Shown here one piece after another: positions 1-12,683 of a stretch of 64,000 nucleotides of DNA (the first letter of the stretch is position 1; every line of letters begins with the position of its first letter). The position numbers and the translations under genes are program-made. Source of the DNA: Symsagittifera roscoffensis (lineage: Eukaryota; Xenacoelomorpha; Acoela; Convolutidae); contig NC_087070.1 in the NCBI RefSeq assembly GCF_963678635.1, positions 26,970,057 to 27,034,056 on the forward strand, read 5' to 3'. Under the pieces are notes generated by a model that did no database searches, was not told where the DNA came from, and worked only from the letters and a program-made list of their open reading frames with translations.

Positions 1-708
1 AGGAGAACACACAAAAATTTTGCTAGACTTTCGCAATTTTGGATTATTTATACTTTACGCAGCTTTTGTTATTCTGTTTTTGATTATTAGTGCCATCAGG
101 TTTGCTAATATTTCCGTTACTTCACTTTTTTTTTGGTTGGGGAACTTATTAGTTACAATATCAATTTACTGCAATTTAGAGTTTTGAGTTTATCTGTTTT
201 ACTAACTATTTTGGCGTTGAAAACCTTTCATCTACTTCCTTTTCTGCCTTGGCAGAAGCTCGCTTGACATACCATCTGACTGGAGCCAAAAGTAGATAAG
301 TTGTAGGACACAACCCACATATCTGCTTCTGTAGATTGAGGAAATTGTCATCCCAGAGATGTTGAAAAGTTTTGAGTGTCTTCTTTCTCTTTCTTTCTCT
401 GTTAGTTGTTTAATGACTGTTGCTCTGCCGTCAACATCTGAGCATTGCTGTGCTGATCAAGCTGTTTTTCGCTGTTCTGCGTTAGCAAAGTTGTTGTCAC
501 TTTCTGCTCGAGTTATGATGTTTGGAATTGCCGATGACTGTTTTGAATCCAGAAGTAGAAATTCCCGCGAAAGTCACCATATAATATACCGTATCTGGCG
601 GATGGATAATACGGATATATTGTCAATTTTGTAATGCGAGCTGTTAAATTGGTAATTTTATTTAGCGCTACTGGCTGTCAATTGTATTTAGATTGGATTC
701 CTCATTTT
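1..708. other. no gene recognised
   Basis: AT-rich sequence without a convincing exon, splice pattern or repeat terminus. The longest plus-strand frame (359-634) has no recognisable domain and no neighbouring coding support. Confidence 0.4.
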
Positions 709-781
709 AGATATGTCTCGAGCGGTTAAGACCTATCTTGCTTTAAAGGATGCTGGTTCCGATTCCTAGCTTCTGATATCT
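709..781 (+). tRNA. tRNA-like relic (Lys-TTT-like), probably not functional
   Basis: About 73 nt fold into a tRNA-like shape. A 6-bp acceptor stem (AGATAT with ATATCT) is seen, and a 5-bp anticodon stem (ATCTT with AGGAT) closes a 7-nt loop, GCTTTAA, with TTT at the anticodon position. A D-arm-like GAGCGGTTAAG and a near B-box GGTTCCGATTCC with one extra base follow. Position 33 is C rather than the near-invariant T and the T stem has a bulge, so this is more likely a pseudogene or SINE head than a working tRNA. Confidence 0.25.
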
Positions 782-1010
782 CGCAAGCCGATCGGCGCAA
801 GTAAGAGCATAATTAGAATATTTTATTCAGTTGATTTGTCTGCAATCGTTTTCTAGCTCGATATAAGATTCCAATGATTGGTATTAATTACCATCAAAGT
901 TTACATAGTTTAATATATATATGATGCAGCTCAATTTTATCATCAAGGTGAATTATGTAATCTATTCGGTTCAACTGATTAATTAGAATGAATGAAATCA
1001 TGAAGGGATG

Positions 1011-2128
1011 TCACAATGGGTTTAATTGTTCGTATGGAATTGATTCTATAAAATTTTTTACATGAAGTTTTATCATTCGAGCGTGTATTTTTGCTACTTG
1101 AAATGTTGTGCAAGTATCTTCGGGAAACCAAACAATTGTTGCTTGGGTTCTTGTTGTAGGGTCACAATAACCTTGATCATTTTTGCAAGGCCATCTAATT
1201 CTATATTTTGATTGTGATTTCAAATTTTAATTGGAGACTATTTTGTTGAAGTATTTGAATATTGTGTTCTCGAATATCTTCGTGGATATCTTGTCTATAT
1301 TGTAGTCTATTGAGTGCCCAACTGTGGAGTCGGTTACTATCTTGATGTTGTCCAAATAATGGGGGAGGTGCTACGAATGTATTCCAATCTAGTCGTAAAG
1401 GGGTATTTGATGATGATTGTTCTCGATATCTAGCGTCGAGGTTATTTGGAAAATTTGAAGGGAAAAGCGTTGGTGAAATTTGATTTAATGATGGTGTTGA
1501 CGGGAGTGATAATGTTTCTGGTAGTGATGATGGTGTTGTATCCGTAGAAATATCTATTGGTTCTTTTACTATGTTTGGTTCACCTTGTGTATATGAGTGT
1601 GTTGCCCAATATGGTAGTCGTGCGGTGGGATTGGGGGGGGGGGGGTTAAAGGGATTTTCACGTATTTGTTCAGATGTCGGTGTTGAACCTTAAAAAATCT
1701 GAGGGTATACTTGAGGTGCTATGTTGTGAAAGGAGTGTGGGAGTTTCTGGCAATGTACTACATGAATTTTCTGAAGTAGTTGGTGTTGGTGATTGGGGTT
1801 CATCAAAATGAACTCTAGGGGTTTGAAAATTTCTCTTTCTTCGTGGATGTATAATTTGTCTATTTATTTCAACTGTATTTTGATTTTGACTAATGCGTCT
1901 TATTCTATTTCAGTCTTGTGGTAATGGGGGGTATAAATTATATGTTGGTTTACTTAGGGATGCCTGTCGCTGGACTGGTTCTACTGGTTCGGATAAGCGA
2001 GCGTGTCGTTCATCAAAAGTGTATGGGTTATCTTGAAAAGAACTTCGCGTGGATGAATGGGGTTTACACTCGAGGATTTTTACATCCGAGAATTTTGCTT
2101 TGCATGGACTGATTCCTGGTTCAAACAA
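1011..2128 (-). mobile_element. LTR-retroelement coding remnants, fossil
   Basis: Minus-strand remnants with coding character. The part at 2060-2128 is homologous to the start of the family B reverse-transcriptase frame seen at 9940 and 15194. The rest (1011-2060) is unlike the family B RT. A short frame at 1011-1223 is rich in Cys and aromatic residues and could come from an envelope-like or gag-like part, but I cannot identify it. The element is broken and very incomplete. Family: Ty3/Gypsy-type by association only. Confidence 0.4.
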
Positions 2129-2129
2129 A

Positions 2130-4380
2130 TTTACGAGTAAGTTTTTACAAAATTGTGTTTGTCCTCTATCATCGAGTGAATCTATAAGAAAGGGAAAAAC
2201 TGCTTCTTCATCTGGACTTTCGTCACTTTGAGTGTGGCTAATTTTTTCGTTTGATGACTGTTAATATATAATTATCAGTATGTCTAATTGGTTGATTCCA
2301 TTTATATAGGGGTACTGGTTTGTGTTTTTATTGCTTTTTTATTCTCCTTTTTCCTCTTTTTGATGAGTTTGAAGTTGTTTCTGAATCGGAAAAATATAAT
2401 TGGTCATGGATGGGGCAATTTTAAAACATTGATTCTTTTAATTTGTATAGTTTGTCTAAACTGCTGACTTCTGATTCGGAAAAAGCGTTTCTATTTTTCG
2501 AAAATCTTTTTCGGGTTATTTGTCTTTGTTTGCTTATAATTTTTCTTTTTATTGTTTGTTCGAATGTATTCAACTGTTTGTGTATGTGGGGTTATTACAA
2601 GATCGTATTTTTGGTGGTCTATTTCATAATTGTGTAAAACGATTGTTTGTTTGTTTCCTAAACTTTTGAATGACATAAGGTTTAGGATGAGGGATGCAAG
2701 AAGTTATTAGTGATTTTTATTTTCCTAGACTGTTAGTCCTTACGATTTTTTGGTTAGCTCAACCTGGGTCTTTTTGTTCAGGGTTGGAAAGAAAAGTATA
2801 TCGATTCCGGAGCATAATTTTTACTTTCTCGTGGCTAGTCTAAGTTAAGGTGATAACTTACTTAATCTTACTTAGGGGTAGTGATTGTGTTCAAGGGTTG
2901 GAGAATAGTTAATCGATCCACAAGGTTCAGGTATAATTAGAACGCAAGTAGTTCGTTAGATACTATTTTAAACTTACTAAGTCTAAGATCTATCCTGGGT
3001 TTAGTAAGAGGAGGGTTCAAGTGAAGGATGAATAACCGAAGTTCTTCACTGTTTAGCTTAATTTGAATGGTTAGTGTTGATTAAAAATTTCCATTAGTCC
3101 TGGGTCTTTTGAAAAGGTTGGGTAGTGAATCGACGTTTGAGGTCGTTAGACACTTGTAAAAGGGTGGGGGAAAACAAAATTGTTCTTTTTGATCCAAGGA
3201 TAAGCCTTGATGATCAGAATTTAAAATTAATGAGAAAGAAAATTTATTAAGATCCAAGGATAAGCCTTGATGATCTAGTTTAAAATTAAGTAAATTTAAG
3301 TTTAAAATGGTTTAAATTTATTTGATAAAAAATTGTAGTTTTTCATGATGTTAGTTAGCTTATGATTGCTGTTATGTTTAGGTCATGAAGCTGGAACAAC
3401 AGGATGATTTATAATTACTAACTATTTATTGTCATGCTACTTATTTTTATTTTTATTTTCAATAAATATGTTTCAAATATGTTTTATTTAATACTGCACA
3501 AGTTGAGAAAACGATTTGAGATCTTTTTATCAATTGCTACTGTACATTAGTTATTTTTATTAGCGCCTGAAATAATCATGAAGGTTTACTTCAAAATTTT
3601 ATGTTTGCAAATGAAAATCTAAATTCATTGCTAATAAGATTCTAAATAGAAAAGTTTGTGTTGGCTTTTGCCGTACAACCATGAAACTAAATGGTAAGTT
3701 TCTACGTGGTCGTATATCGTCTCTTGTCCGAGGTCTTCTTCCAATACCGGGTAGTTCTAGTATTGTGCGGAATATCGGCTCTGATCTATTGAGTCGTAGA
3801 GACATTTTAATTAAATTATTATCGTGTAACATTTTGAAAATGTTTTGTCTATGTTCTTATCTATATTTGGTTAATTCTAAGCTATTAAGGTCTTATTCGA
3901 GACTTATGGTCGCACCAGATGAGTTAGGTCCTTGAGGTTAACTCATAGAGTAATTTCGGATAGGGTACACCGTCTGCTCGTCACGCTATCTTATTTTCGG
4001 CCGGATAGATTCGTGCAACTTCTTAGTCTATTACCGATCCTAATCTTACTCTTATATCTACTAGTCTCAGAGTGTTTAACTAGTTTCTCCTAGGCTCAAT
4101 AGATCTAGAGTATACTGGCTTATTGCAACTGCTGAAGTTCTTTTGGAGAGGTAACTAATTTCTAAGTCAAATTCAAATCTCTCTGGTGCTGAAATTAAAG
4201 TATTAAAGTAACTTCAGCACTTACAAATAAGTGGGTTGTTAGTTAGATGGATTAGGATTGGTTAAAATTAAATACTTTACAGTGGTAAAATATCTAATTT
4301 ATGCAATAATAAAATGTAGTTTAGATCAGGTTCCAAGTGTTCCAAGAAGGTGGTAATTTACAACCGCGATAGAGAATGAG
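2130..4380 (-). repeat. recurrent non-coding retroelement module, copy 1
   Basis: This stretch recurs at 9950-12183 and 15205-17438, and in part at 27068-28006, always between family B and family A coding fossils. It is mostly AT-rich and non-coding. It holds a pair of 25-bp direct repeats 60 bp apart (3191-3215 and 3251-3275, GATCCAAGGATAAGCCTTGA core) and a conserved short minus frame of 77 codons at 3599-3832. AATAAA-like strings occur on the minus strand near 3470. It may be the LTR plus untranslated region of one of the families, but I could not delimit a TG...CA pair of LTRs. This copy is more diverged from the other two than they are from each other. Confidence 0.55.
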
Positions 4381-5460
4381 TCATAGAATGTCATCAATAA
4401 AGGCATGCGCCTGCGGAAATTCCGAAAGGATCGTATCCATCACTCTCTGAAATTCCGCTGGCATGGTTGTATGGCCGTAGAAACCCGTTGATTTTCCTCC
4501 CACCAGCGAAAAATTGCATTGAACCCTCGTTTCCGGGCTAAGTGGTAATTGACCGTACGCGTACGTAAGATCCATAGTAGAAAAATATACGTCTCCTGGT
4601 TTCCGTTCGCTTATCGTTTGTCCTACTGTATCCATGAGCTCTTCAATATTCGGCATTTGGTACTTATTCTTGTGGACTTGCTTGTTCAACTCCCGGGATT
4701 CTAACGCTAATTTTACTGATCCGTCCTTTTTCACCGTTATTACAATCGGAGAAACAAAATACTTATCCGAACATTCATTCAGCTTTTCAATGTGTCCTTG
4801 TCGTTAAAGTTTATTAATTTCTTTATCGACCTTATCCTGCAATGTGATGGGCACTCTACGTCCTTTTTGTTGAATCGGCGTTAATGTTTCGAAAAAATCC
4901 GCGTGTACCCTATAATTCTTAATTTTTCCGACTCTGTTAAAAAGGTTTTCAAATTGCTTACTGAAATAGGTCTGCCAATGGTCTAGTGAGTCCTCCACCT
5001 CTGTTGCCTCGGCCCCAGATTGATCGTTCTGTACTGACATCAGATTCTCCTCCGGTGCCTTCTGCACTATCTGCAATCCAAGATTTGGCATTAGGTCTCT
5101 CCCAATAATTGATGGTCTGCTTCCTCCAATCACTCTGATATTCGCGTTAGTCACCCATCCGTTCGATTCCAACAAGACGTCCATCGTTCCTAGTAGTCGT
5201 AAAGGATTGTTTCCGTAATCCCTGAATTCATCGTCCTCCGGTGCCCAAAGTCCGTTTCAATTCTCCAATGGTGAATATTGAAATCGGTGATCCACTATCT
5301 ATCCAGACATTCGTTTGCTTACTATTTACCTTAATTGGTAGTCGGGCGCCGGCCACTTTTATTTCCGTTTATCTCCGAGATTTGATAGCCATGACAACAT
5401 AATCTCCTGAGCTATCCGAATCCCACGATCGTTGCTTCTTTTCCGGTGTATTAACCCAGC
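4381..5460 (-). mobile_element. Ty3/Gypsy-type family A fossil: protease and RT parts
   Basis: Minus-strand pol remnants. A protease-like part with a DSGS active-site motif lies near 5300. The downstream end of the protease (IIGRDLMPNLGLQIV) and the start of the RT (RVPITLQDKVDKEINKL) are at 4804-5184. The RT palm, with the motif FIDDIL, is at 4381-4734. These are typical of Ty3/Gypsy pol. RNase H and integrase are absent here. The copy is broken and incomplete, with several breaks. Related copies lie at 12184-12683, 17439-19560 and 28007-30128. Confidence 0.75.
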
Positions 5461-6880
5461 CAACGGAATTTCTCATGCTGCGAATAAGTATCCTCAGCGT
5501 CGCGTATTTCACTAGCTTCCATATCCTCCTGATTTTGTGTCTGATTTGTTTTTATGGATCAGACCAGATCTTTTCATTAAAGCAAAGCTTTGGGTTGAAA
5601 TTTTTTATATGGCAAATCAGTTATTCAATGGTAAACTTTAGTAATATCAAACAGCAAAGAGAGTTGTGTGATGTACGAATACAGTATGTAAGACTCCGCA
5701 ATCAAAACTGCTTCTATGTCATTTTCAGCTATCAATTCATCACTATCGTCAGATATCACGGCCCTATTTTTATCATATGGTGAATCAGCAAAATCGAAAT
5801 AGTTTTGCAACAATTTGTAGGAACTACACATCAAAACAGCTTGCGAAAATTGGATGTAGCGGTGAAACTTTCTAAAAACTTTGTTCGTCTGGTAATCAAA
5901 AGTTGTGTTTTGTTTTGATCACATACGAGTTGACGCCAAAACTACTAGAGCGCAGGGTGTGCATTTTTCCGACAGTATAACATCAAGAAAAACTGACGGG
6001 ATCAATTGTGGTATCAAATTGAAACTTTAAAAAAAATTGTCAAAAATAGTTAAATCAACAGTTCACTTTGATATAATTAACGTCAAATTTTTTAGATACT
6101 GAAAATAGTCAATTTTCAAAGACATAAAAAATGTACATTATTAAATAATTTTTTTAAGTTTTGATGACGAGGACGTCTTGAAAAGCTCAAAATAAGGAAA
6201 TGAACAGTAGGTCTAAAAAGAGACTCGAGACTTAAAAGCACAATGAAATTATAACGGATCAGGCCATATCTTTTCAGGATTTGGATGCATCGGATGAATA
6301 ATAGTATTATGGGAACAAATTCATTCAAAAAAATATCGAGATTAAGATTAAAAATCAAGTTGTGTTGTGAGATGAGCAAGAACATTAGGTACGGCTCCGT
6401 AATCCAACTGAACAGTAATCCCACATTTTTACCCGATATCAAAATATGGTTATTGTCAAACATCACATTCAACATCAAGACTTATACCATATTATTATTC
6501 AAGAATATATTCACGTTAGTGTCAGATGTTTCAACGCTCATTATCATCAGACGGTAAATCTAAAAACTCCAAAAAGATTTTGGGACATATTAAAAAACAG
6601 ATGAGATTAAAAAAATTGGATGTAGTGAAAAATTTTCAATTTTGAAGAATCATTCAATAGTTTTTGATTAAGAAAAGGAAATTAGAATGGAAAAAATTTT
6701 GCTGGATGGAAAATCGATAAAAAGGGGACTCAACTACTTTTAAAAAACAGATATTAGTTCTTTAAATCGTTAGTTGTGTTTTTGTTTCGACCACACAAAA
6801 AACTACGCAAAAAGAACGAGAGCTTAGGATGGGCTTCTTTCAAATTTTAGTACCTCAAGAAAAGTCAACGGGATCAACTG
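5461..6880. repeat. pair of diverged direct repeats, non-coding
   Basis: Two related AT-rich blocks, roughly 5540-6010 and 6250-6880, share the same order of landmarks: GGATCAG..C..ATCTTTTCA near the start, AAATTGGATGTAG in the middle, a GTTGTGTTTT-GTTT block, and a terminal AAGAAAA..T.ACGGGATCAA. They are well diverged. The second block runs directly into the integrase end of the family B fossil. No gene or known element is recognised. Confidence 0.45.
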
Positions 6881-9800
6881 TGTATCGTGTATCATTTCCA
6901 TTAATGATACATCTAAGATATTCTTGTAATGAACGGTTCATACCTTCGACTATACCATTTGTCCAAGGTGCATGAGATGTACGTTGTTTATGTTTGATGT
7001 TATATAAGTGGCATAGTGTTATGATTTCATTATTTATAAATTCTGTACCGTTGTCTGTAACTAGGATTTCGGGTAATCCGAATTTGGCTATCCAATGTTC
7101 ATAAAGTGTTGTGTAAGCATAATAAGCATTACAATGTGGTACTGGGTTGAGTGCTACATAATGTGTGAATGCATCAACATGGACCATAATGTAGGAGTTT
7201 CCTTCAGAGGATGGTGAAATTGGTCCTTTTGTGTCGAATGAAATGCGATGGTTGAAATATAGACTTTGTCCTTTAAAATCTTGTTTCTGTGCTATTTGTT
7301 TTTGATTTGGATAGGGTTTGTTCAGTTGACAAAGTATACAATCATTGCATAATACTTTTATCCAAATTGGGGCATTTGGGAAATAAAAACATTGTGTAAA
7401 GTTCGAGTATGTTTTTTCTGATCCTGAGTGTCCTTTTGTACTTTGAGTATGGGAGATGTTAAAAGCTATTAGTATCATACTTAAAGGTAGACAGGGAACT
7501 TTAGAATCGTTTAATTGATATTCTAAAAGATCTGTATTTTCATTAATTGTTGTGTTATTAAATTTTCTGAAATATCGGAGGAGTGTTTTGTTTCCTAAAA
7601 TTGTGGTATCAGCTTTTACGGGCTTAGTTTTGTATTTGTGCCATGATTTTAGTGTTCTAATTACAGGATCGAGATTTTGACATTGTTTTAAAAGTTCAAG
7701 TAAAATTTTATCTGTTGGGGGGAGAAAAATATTGTCAATTTCTAGTTTTGATAGGGGAATTGTGTCAAGTGGGTCATGGAGGTCAAAAACTTGATTTATT
7801 GTGTATTTTGAATCATTTGTTTGTGGTCCTGATAAAGTTATTTTATCAGTCAAATTTTCTTTTTCAATTAATGGAAAAAGGTCTTTTTTATGAGAGTGTT
7901 GTTTTTTTCTCTTTTGTTGAGTATTATTTTTTATCCATTGTGAGTATGGAATTGGTTTAAAAGTAGATGTGCCTAATAAATCAACTTCATAGTGATTATT
8001 TTGGCAGTCTAAGTAGCGTGGAAAGTGTTGTAGATTACTTATTTGTGATTGATCAATGTCAGTTTTTACTGCGTATTTGCATTCTAGTCGGGGTGATGTT
8101 TTATCTTTTGCGAGATAGAAATTAATATTTTGTGGTATTTCAACTGTAGTTTTTCGTGTAAGTAATTCAGGTGGCGTATTTTGACCTAATGTATCTGGTA
8201 ATGCAAGGTTTTTTCCTGCTGTCAAAACTATATGTAAGTTTGGGAATTTCATTAGAATTAATTGAAATCTATAAACTCTATGATTAGGCTTTGATTTTTG
8301 TGTAAAAAGAAATATAATTGGTTTGTGGTCTGTAAATAGAACTGTTGGGTGTTTTGATCCAAGTATCAGAAATTCAAATTCTGTAAGTGTATAAATTATA
8401 GCTGTACATTCTCTCATTAGAGTTGAGAGTCGTAGCTCTGCTTGTGTGAATAATCGTGAATTTGCTGATATAAGATTCATTTTATTTGTTCCACTATGTG
8501 ATTGTAGCAATGCTGCACCAATGCCAAAATTTGAAGCATCGCACATTTGAAGCATCGCAGAATGGTTGATTTGGATCTAGAATTGTGTTTGAAATTTGTT
8601 CTGTCAAAAGCTTTTTAATTTCTTCAAATCGTGTTTGATGTTCAGTTGTCCATTCAAATTTATTTTGTTGTCTGAGGATGTTATAGAAGGGTCTTAAGTA
8701 TAGTTGCATTTTGTAAACATATTTACTTAAGAAATTAAACATTCCAAGGAATTCTTGGATTTTCTTCTTATTTGTAGATGGTTGAAGTTTCTGGATTGCA
8801 TCAATGCGTGATTTTAATGGAGTGATAGTATTTCGTTCAATATTATGTCCTAAAAATTTAACGCGTGTTAAAAAGAATTGTGATTTATCAGGGGCTGCTT
8901 TCAGATTTTCGTTCTGAAGTATTTTATGATATTGTTCTAAAACTGTAAACATTTCTTCTTTGGTTTGTGATTGCATAAAAACATCATCTAAATAGGTGAT
9001 TGCATTTTTCTTGAGCAATAATGGTCTAAAAGTTTTACTCATAAAAGCTGAAAAAACTGCTGGTCCTGGGTATTCCATAGAATAAGCGATTAATTTCATA
9101 TTGTTGATTCTCAAAAACAAATTGTGTTAAACGTCGTGATTGTTCATCTAGTGGCACTTGATTATAAGCACTATTCATATCTGCGGTTGTGAAATTTTTA
9201 CCATTTATCTTTATTAAGATTACTTGTATGGGTTCAAGAGGCCAATTGCATTTTGATTCGTCAATTAGTGAATTGAGATATCTGGCGTCTAAAACTATTT
9301 TTAGTGATTCACGTTTTGCCAGAATGATAACAGGGTTAATGAAGGTGTTACCTTTTGGGTCCCAAACGTAATCTGATTGTTCTGCAATGACAGTGTCGTC
9401 ATTGGTACTTTGGGGTCTGAAATTTTTTCTTGCTTGTGAAATTAAATCTAGGTTGTGGGTAAAATAATCTATTATAATCCATGCTAAAAGTTTTTCCAAA
9501 TCATGTTTAGTGTTCTGTGAGACATCATTATTGGTGAAATTTTCGCGGATTATATGTAAAAATGTTGAAAATAGTGTGATTTCGTTTCTTACTTTTGTAT
9601 GTTTGGATGTTTCGGTGGGTGACGTGCTTTGAACTTCTGTTTTTTTTAATATAGATATATAACTATATATTATTGCAAAAACTTCGTTAGTGAATATGGA
9701 ATTATGATATTGTATGCTTTTGATATATTCTATGAATACTTTTGAAAATTCTAAATCAATATCGTCTGTTTGAATTACATATTTATTATGAGCTGTTCGT

Positions 9801-9940
9801 TGTGTGCTGAATTCTATGGTGTAGATTCCGTATTGTTGTGTTAGATTACATATGTCTTTCAAATAATGTTCTATAATCTTTCTTCTGATTTTTACATCCG
9901 GGAATTCTGCTTTGCATGGACTGATTCCTGGTTGAAACAA
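6855..9940 (-). mobile_element. Ty3/Gypsy-type family B fossil: RT, RNase H and integrase
   Basis: A long minus-strand pol region in the standard Ty3/Gypsy order. RT occupies 8494-9940 (motifs TTADMNSAYNQVPL and YLDDVF), RNase H follows from about 8555 (TDHKPI motif), and integrase runs to 6855 with an HHCC-like zinc region and the catalytic-core signatures FDTKGPIS, VTDNGTEF and NGIVEG. The element is broken in a few places but long stretches stay open. No gag or clear flanking LTR was delimited. A near-identical partial copy at 12684-15194 comes from a later tandem duplication and is not a second insertion. Confidence 0.85.
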
Positions 9941-9949
9941 ATTTACGAT

Positions 9950-12183
9950 TAAATTTTTACAAAATCGTGTTTGTCCTCGATCATCGAGTGATTCTATAAG
10001 AAAGGGAAAAACTGCTTCTCATCTGGACTTTCGTCTCTTTGAGTGTGGCTCATTTTTTCGTTTGATAACTGTTCATATATATTTATTAGTAAGTCTAATT
10101 GGTTGATTCCAATTATATAGGTGTGCTGGTTTGTGTTTATATTGCTTTTTTATTCTTCTTTTTCTTTTTTTTGATGAGTTTGATGTTGTTTCTGAATCGG
10201 AAAAATATAATTGGTCATGGATGGGGCAATTTTTATTTATTGATTCTTTTAATTTGTATAGTTCGTCTAAACTGCTGACTTCTGATTCGGAAAAAGCGTT
10301 TCTATTTTTCGAAAATCTTTTTCGGGTTAATTGTCTTTGTTTGCTTATAATTTTTCTTTTTGTTTGTCGTTTTGTTCGAATGTATCCAACTGTTTGTGCA
10401 TGTGGGGTTATTACAAGATCGTATTTTTGGTTGTCTATTTCACAATTGTGTAAAACGATTATTGTGTGTTTCCTAAATTTTTGAATGACATAAGGTTTAG
10501 GATGAGGGATGCAAGAAGTTATTAGTGATTTTTATTTTCCTAGACTGTAAGTCCTTTTTTTGGTTAGCTTAACCTGGGTCTTTTTGTTCAGGGTTGGAGA
10601 GAAAAGTATATCAATTCCGGAGAATGATTTTTTACTTTCTCGTGGCTAGTCTAAGTTAAGGTGTTAACTTACTTAATCTTACTTAGGGGTAGTGATTGTG
10701 TTCAAGGGTTGGAGAATAGTTAATCGATCCACAAGGTTCAGGTATAATTAGAACGCAAGTAGTTCGTTAGATACTATTTTAAACTTACTAAGTCTAAGAT
10801 CTATCCTGGGTTTGGTAAGAGGAGGGTTCAAGTGAAGGATGAATAACCGAAGTTTTTTACTGTTTAGCTTAATTTGAATGGTTAGTGTTATTTAAAAATT
10901 TCCATTAGTCCTGGGTCTTTTGAAAAGGTTGGGTAATGAATCGACGTTTGAGATCGTTAGACACTTGATAAGTGGGTGGGGGAGAACAAAATTGTTCTTT
11001 TTGATCCAAAGATAAGCCTTGATGATCAGAATTTAAAATTAATGAGAAAGAAAATTTATTAAGATCCAAGGATAAGCCTTGATGATCTAGTTTAAAATTA
11101 AGTAAATTTAAGTTTAAAATGGTTTAAATTTATTTGATAAAAAATTGTAGTTTTTAATGATGTTAGTTAGCTTATGATTGCTGTTATGTTTAGGTGATGA
11201 AGCTGGAACAACAGGATGATTTATAATTACTAACTATTTATTGTCATGCTACTAATTTTTATTTTTATTTTCAATAAATATTTTTCAAATGTTTTATATA
11301 ATACTGCAGAAGTTGAGAAAACGATTTGAGATCTTTTTATCAATTGCTACTGTACATTAGTTATTTTTATTAGCGCCTGAAATAATCATGAAGGTTTACT
11401 TCAAAATTTTATGTTTGCAAATGAAAATCTAAATTCATTGCTAATAAGATTCTAAATAGAAAAGTTTGTGTTGGCTTTTGCCGTACAACCATGAAACTAA
11501 ATGGTAAGTTTCTACGTGGTCGTATATCGTCTCTTGTCCGAGGTCTTCTTCCAATACCGGGTAGTTCTAGTATTGTGCGGAATATCGGCTCTGATCTATT
11601 GAGTCGTAGAGACATTTTAATTAAATTATTATCGTGTAACATTTTGAAAATGTTTTGTCTATTTTCTAATCAATATTTGATTAATTCTAAGCTATTAAGG
11701 TCTTATCCGAGACTTATGGTCGCACCAGATGAGTAAGGTCCTTGAGGTTAACTCATAGACTAATTTCGGATAGGGTACACCGTCTGCTCGTCACGCTATC
11801 TTATTTTCGGCCGGATAGATTCGTGCAACTTCTTAGTCTAATACCGATCCTAATCTTACTCTTATATCTACTAGTCTCAGGGTGTTTAACTAGTCTCTGC
11901 TAGGCTCAATAGATCTAGAGTATACTGGCTTATTGCAACTGCTGAAGTTCTCTCGGAGAGGTAACTAATTTCTATGTTGAATTCAAATCTCTCTGGTGCT
12001 GAAATTACAAGTAATTTCAGTACTTACAAATAAGTGGGTTGTTAGTTAGATGGATTATGATTGGTTATTATTAAATACTTTACAGTGGTAAAATATCTAA
12101 TTTATCCAATAATAAAATGTAGTTTAGATCAGGTTCCAAGTGTTCCAAGAAGGTGGTAATTTACAATCGCGATAGAGAATGAG
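9950..12183 (-). repeat. recurrent non-coding retroelement module, copy 2
   Basis: Same module as 2130-4380. The 25-bp direct-repeat pair lies near 11001 and 11062, the 77-codon minus frame at 11409-11642, and the sequence leads into family A RT at 12184. It is nearly identical to the module at 15205-17438 as part of tandem duplication 1. Confidence 0.6.
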
Positions 12184-12683
12184 TTATAGAATGTCATCAA
12201 TAAAGGCATGCGCCTGCGGAAACTCCGAAAGGATCGTATCCATCACTCTCTGAAATTCCGCTGGCATGGTTGTAAGGCCGTAGAACCCCGTTTGGAAGCA
12301 AAACGTGCCAGTTGATTTTCCTCCCACCAGCGAAAAATTGCCTTGAGTGCTCGTTTCCGGGCTAAGTGGTAATTGACCGTACGCGTACGTAACATCCATA
12401 CTAGAAAAATATACGTCTCCTGGTTTCCGTTCGCTTATCGTTTGTCCTACTGCATCCATGAGCTCTTCAATATTCGGCATTTGGTACCTATTCTTGTGGA
12501 CTTGCTTGTTCAACTCCTGGGATTCTAACGCTAATTTTACTGATCCGTCCTTTTTCACCGTTATTACAATCGGAGAAACAAAATACTTATCCGAACATTC
12601 ATTCAGTTTTTCAATGTGTCCTTGTCGTTAAAGTTTATTAATTTCTTTATCGACCTTATCCTGCAATGTGATGGGCACTCCAC
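12184..12683 (-). mobile_element. family A RT fragment, fossil
   Basis: Ty3/Gypsy-type RT palm (FIDDIL end at 12184, fingers to 12558) and the RT start block, ending at the duplication junction at 12684. It is broken and incomplete. At its high-coordinate side it abuts family B because of tandem duplication 1. That explains a chimeric open frame crossing this point, which should not be read as a gene. Confidence 0.75.

Noticed and set aside
5475-6557. Several open frames of 70-120 codons on both strands
   Set aside because: AT-rich repeats, overlapping frames on opposite strands, low-complexity composition and no domain.
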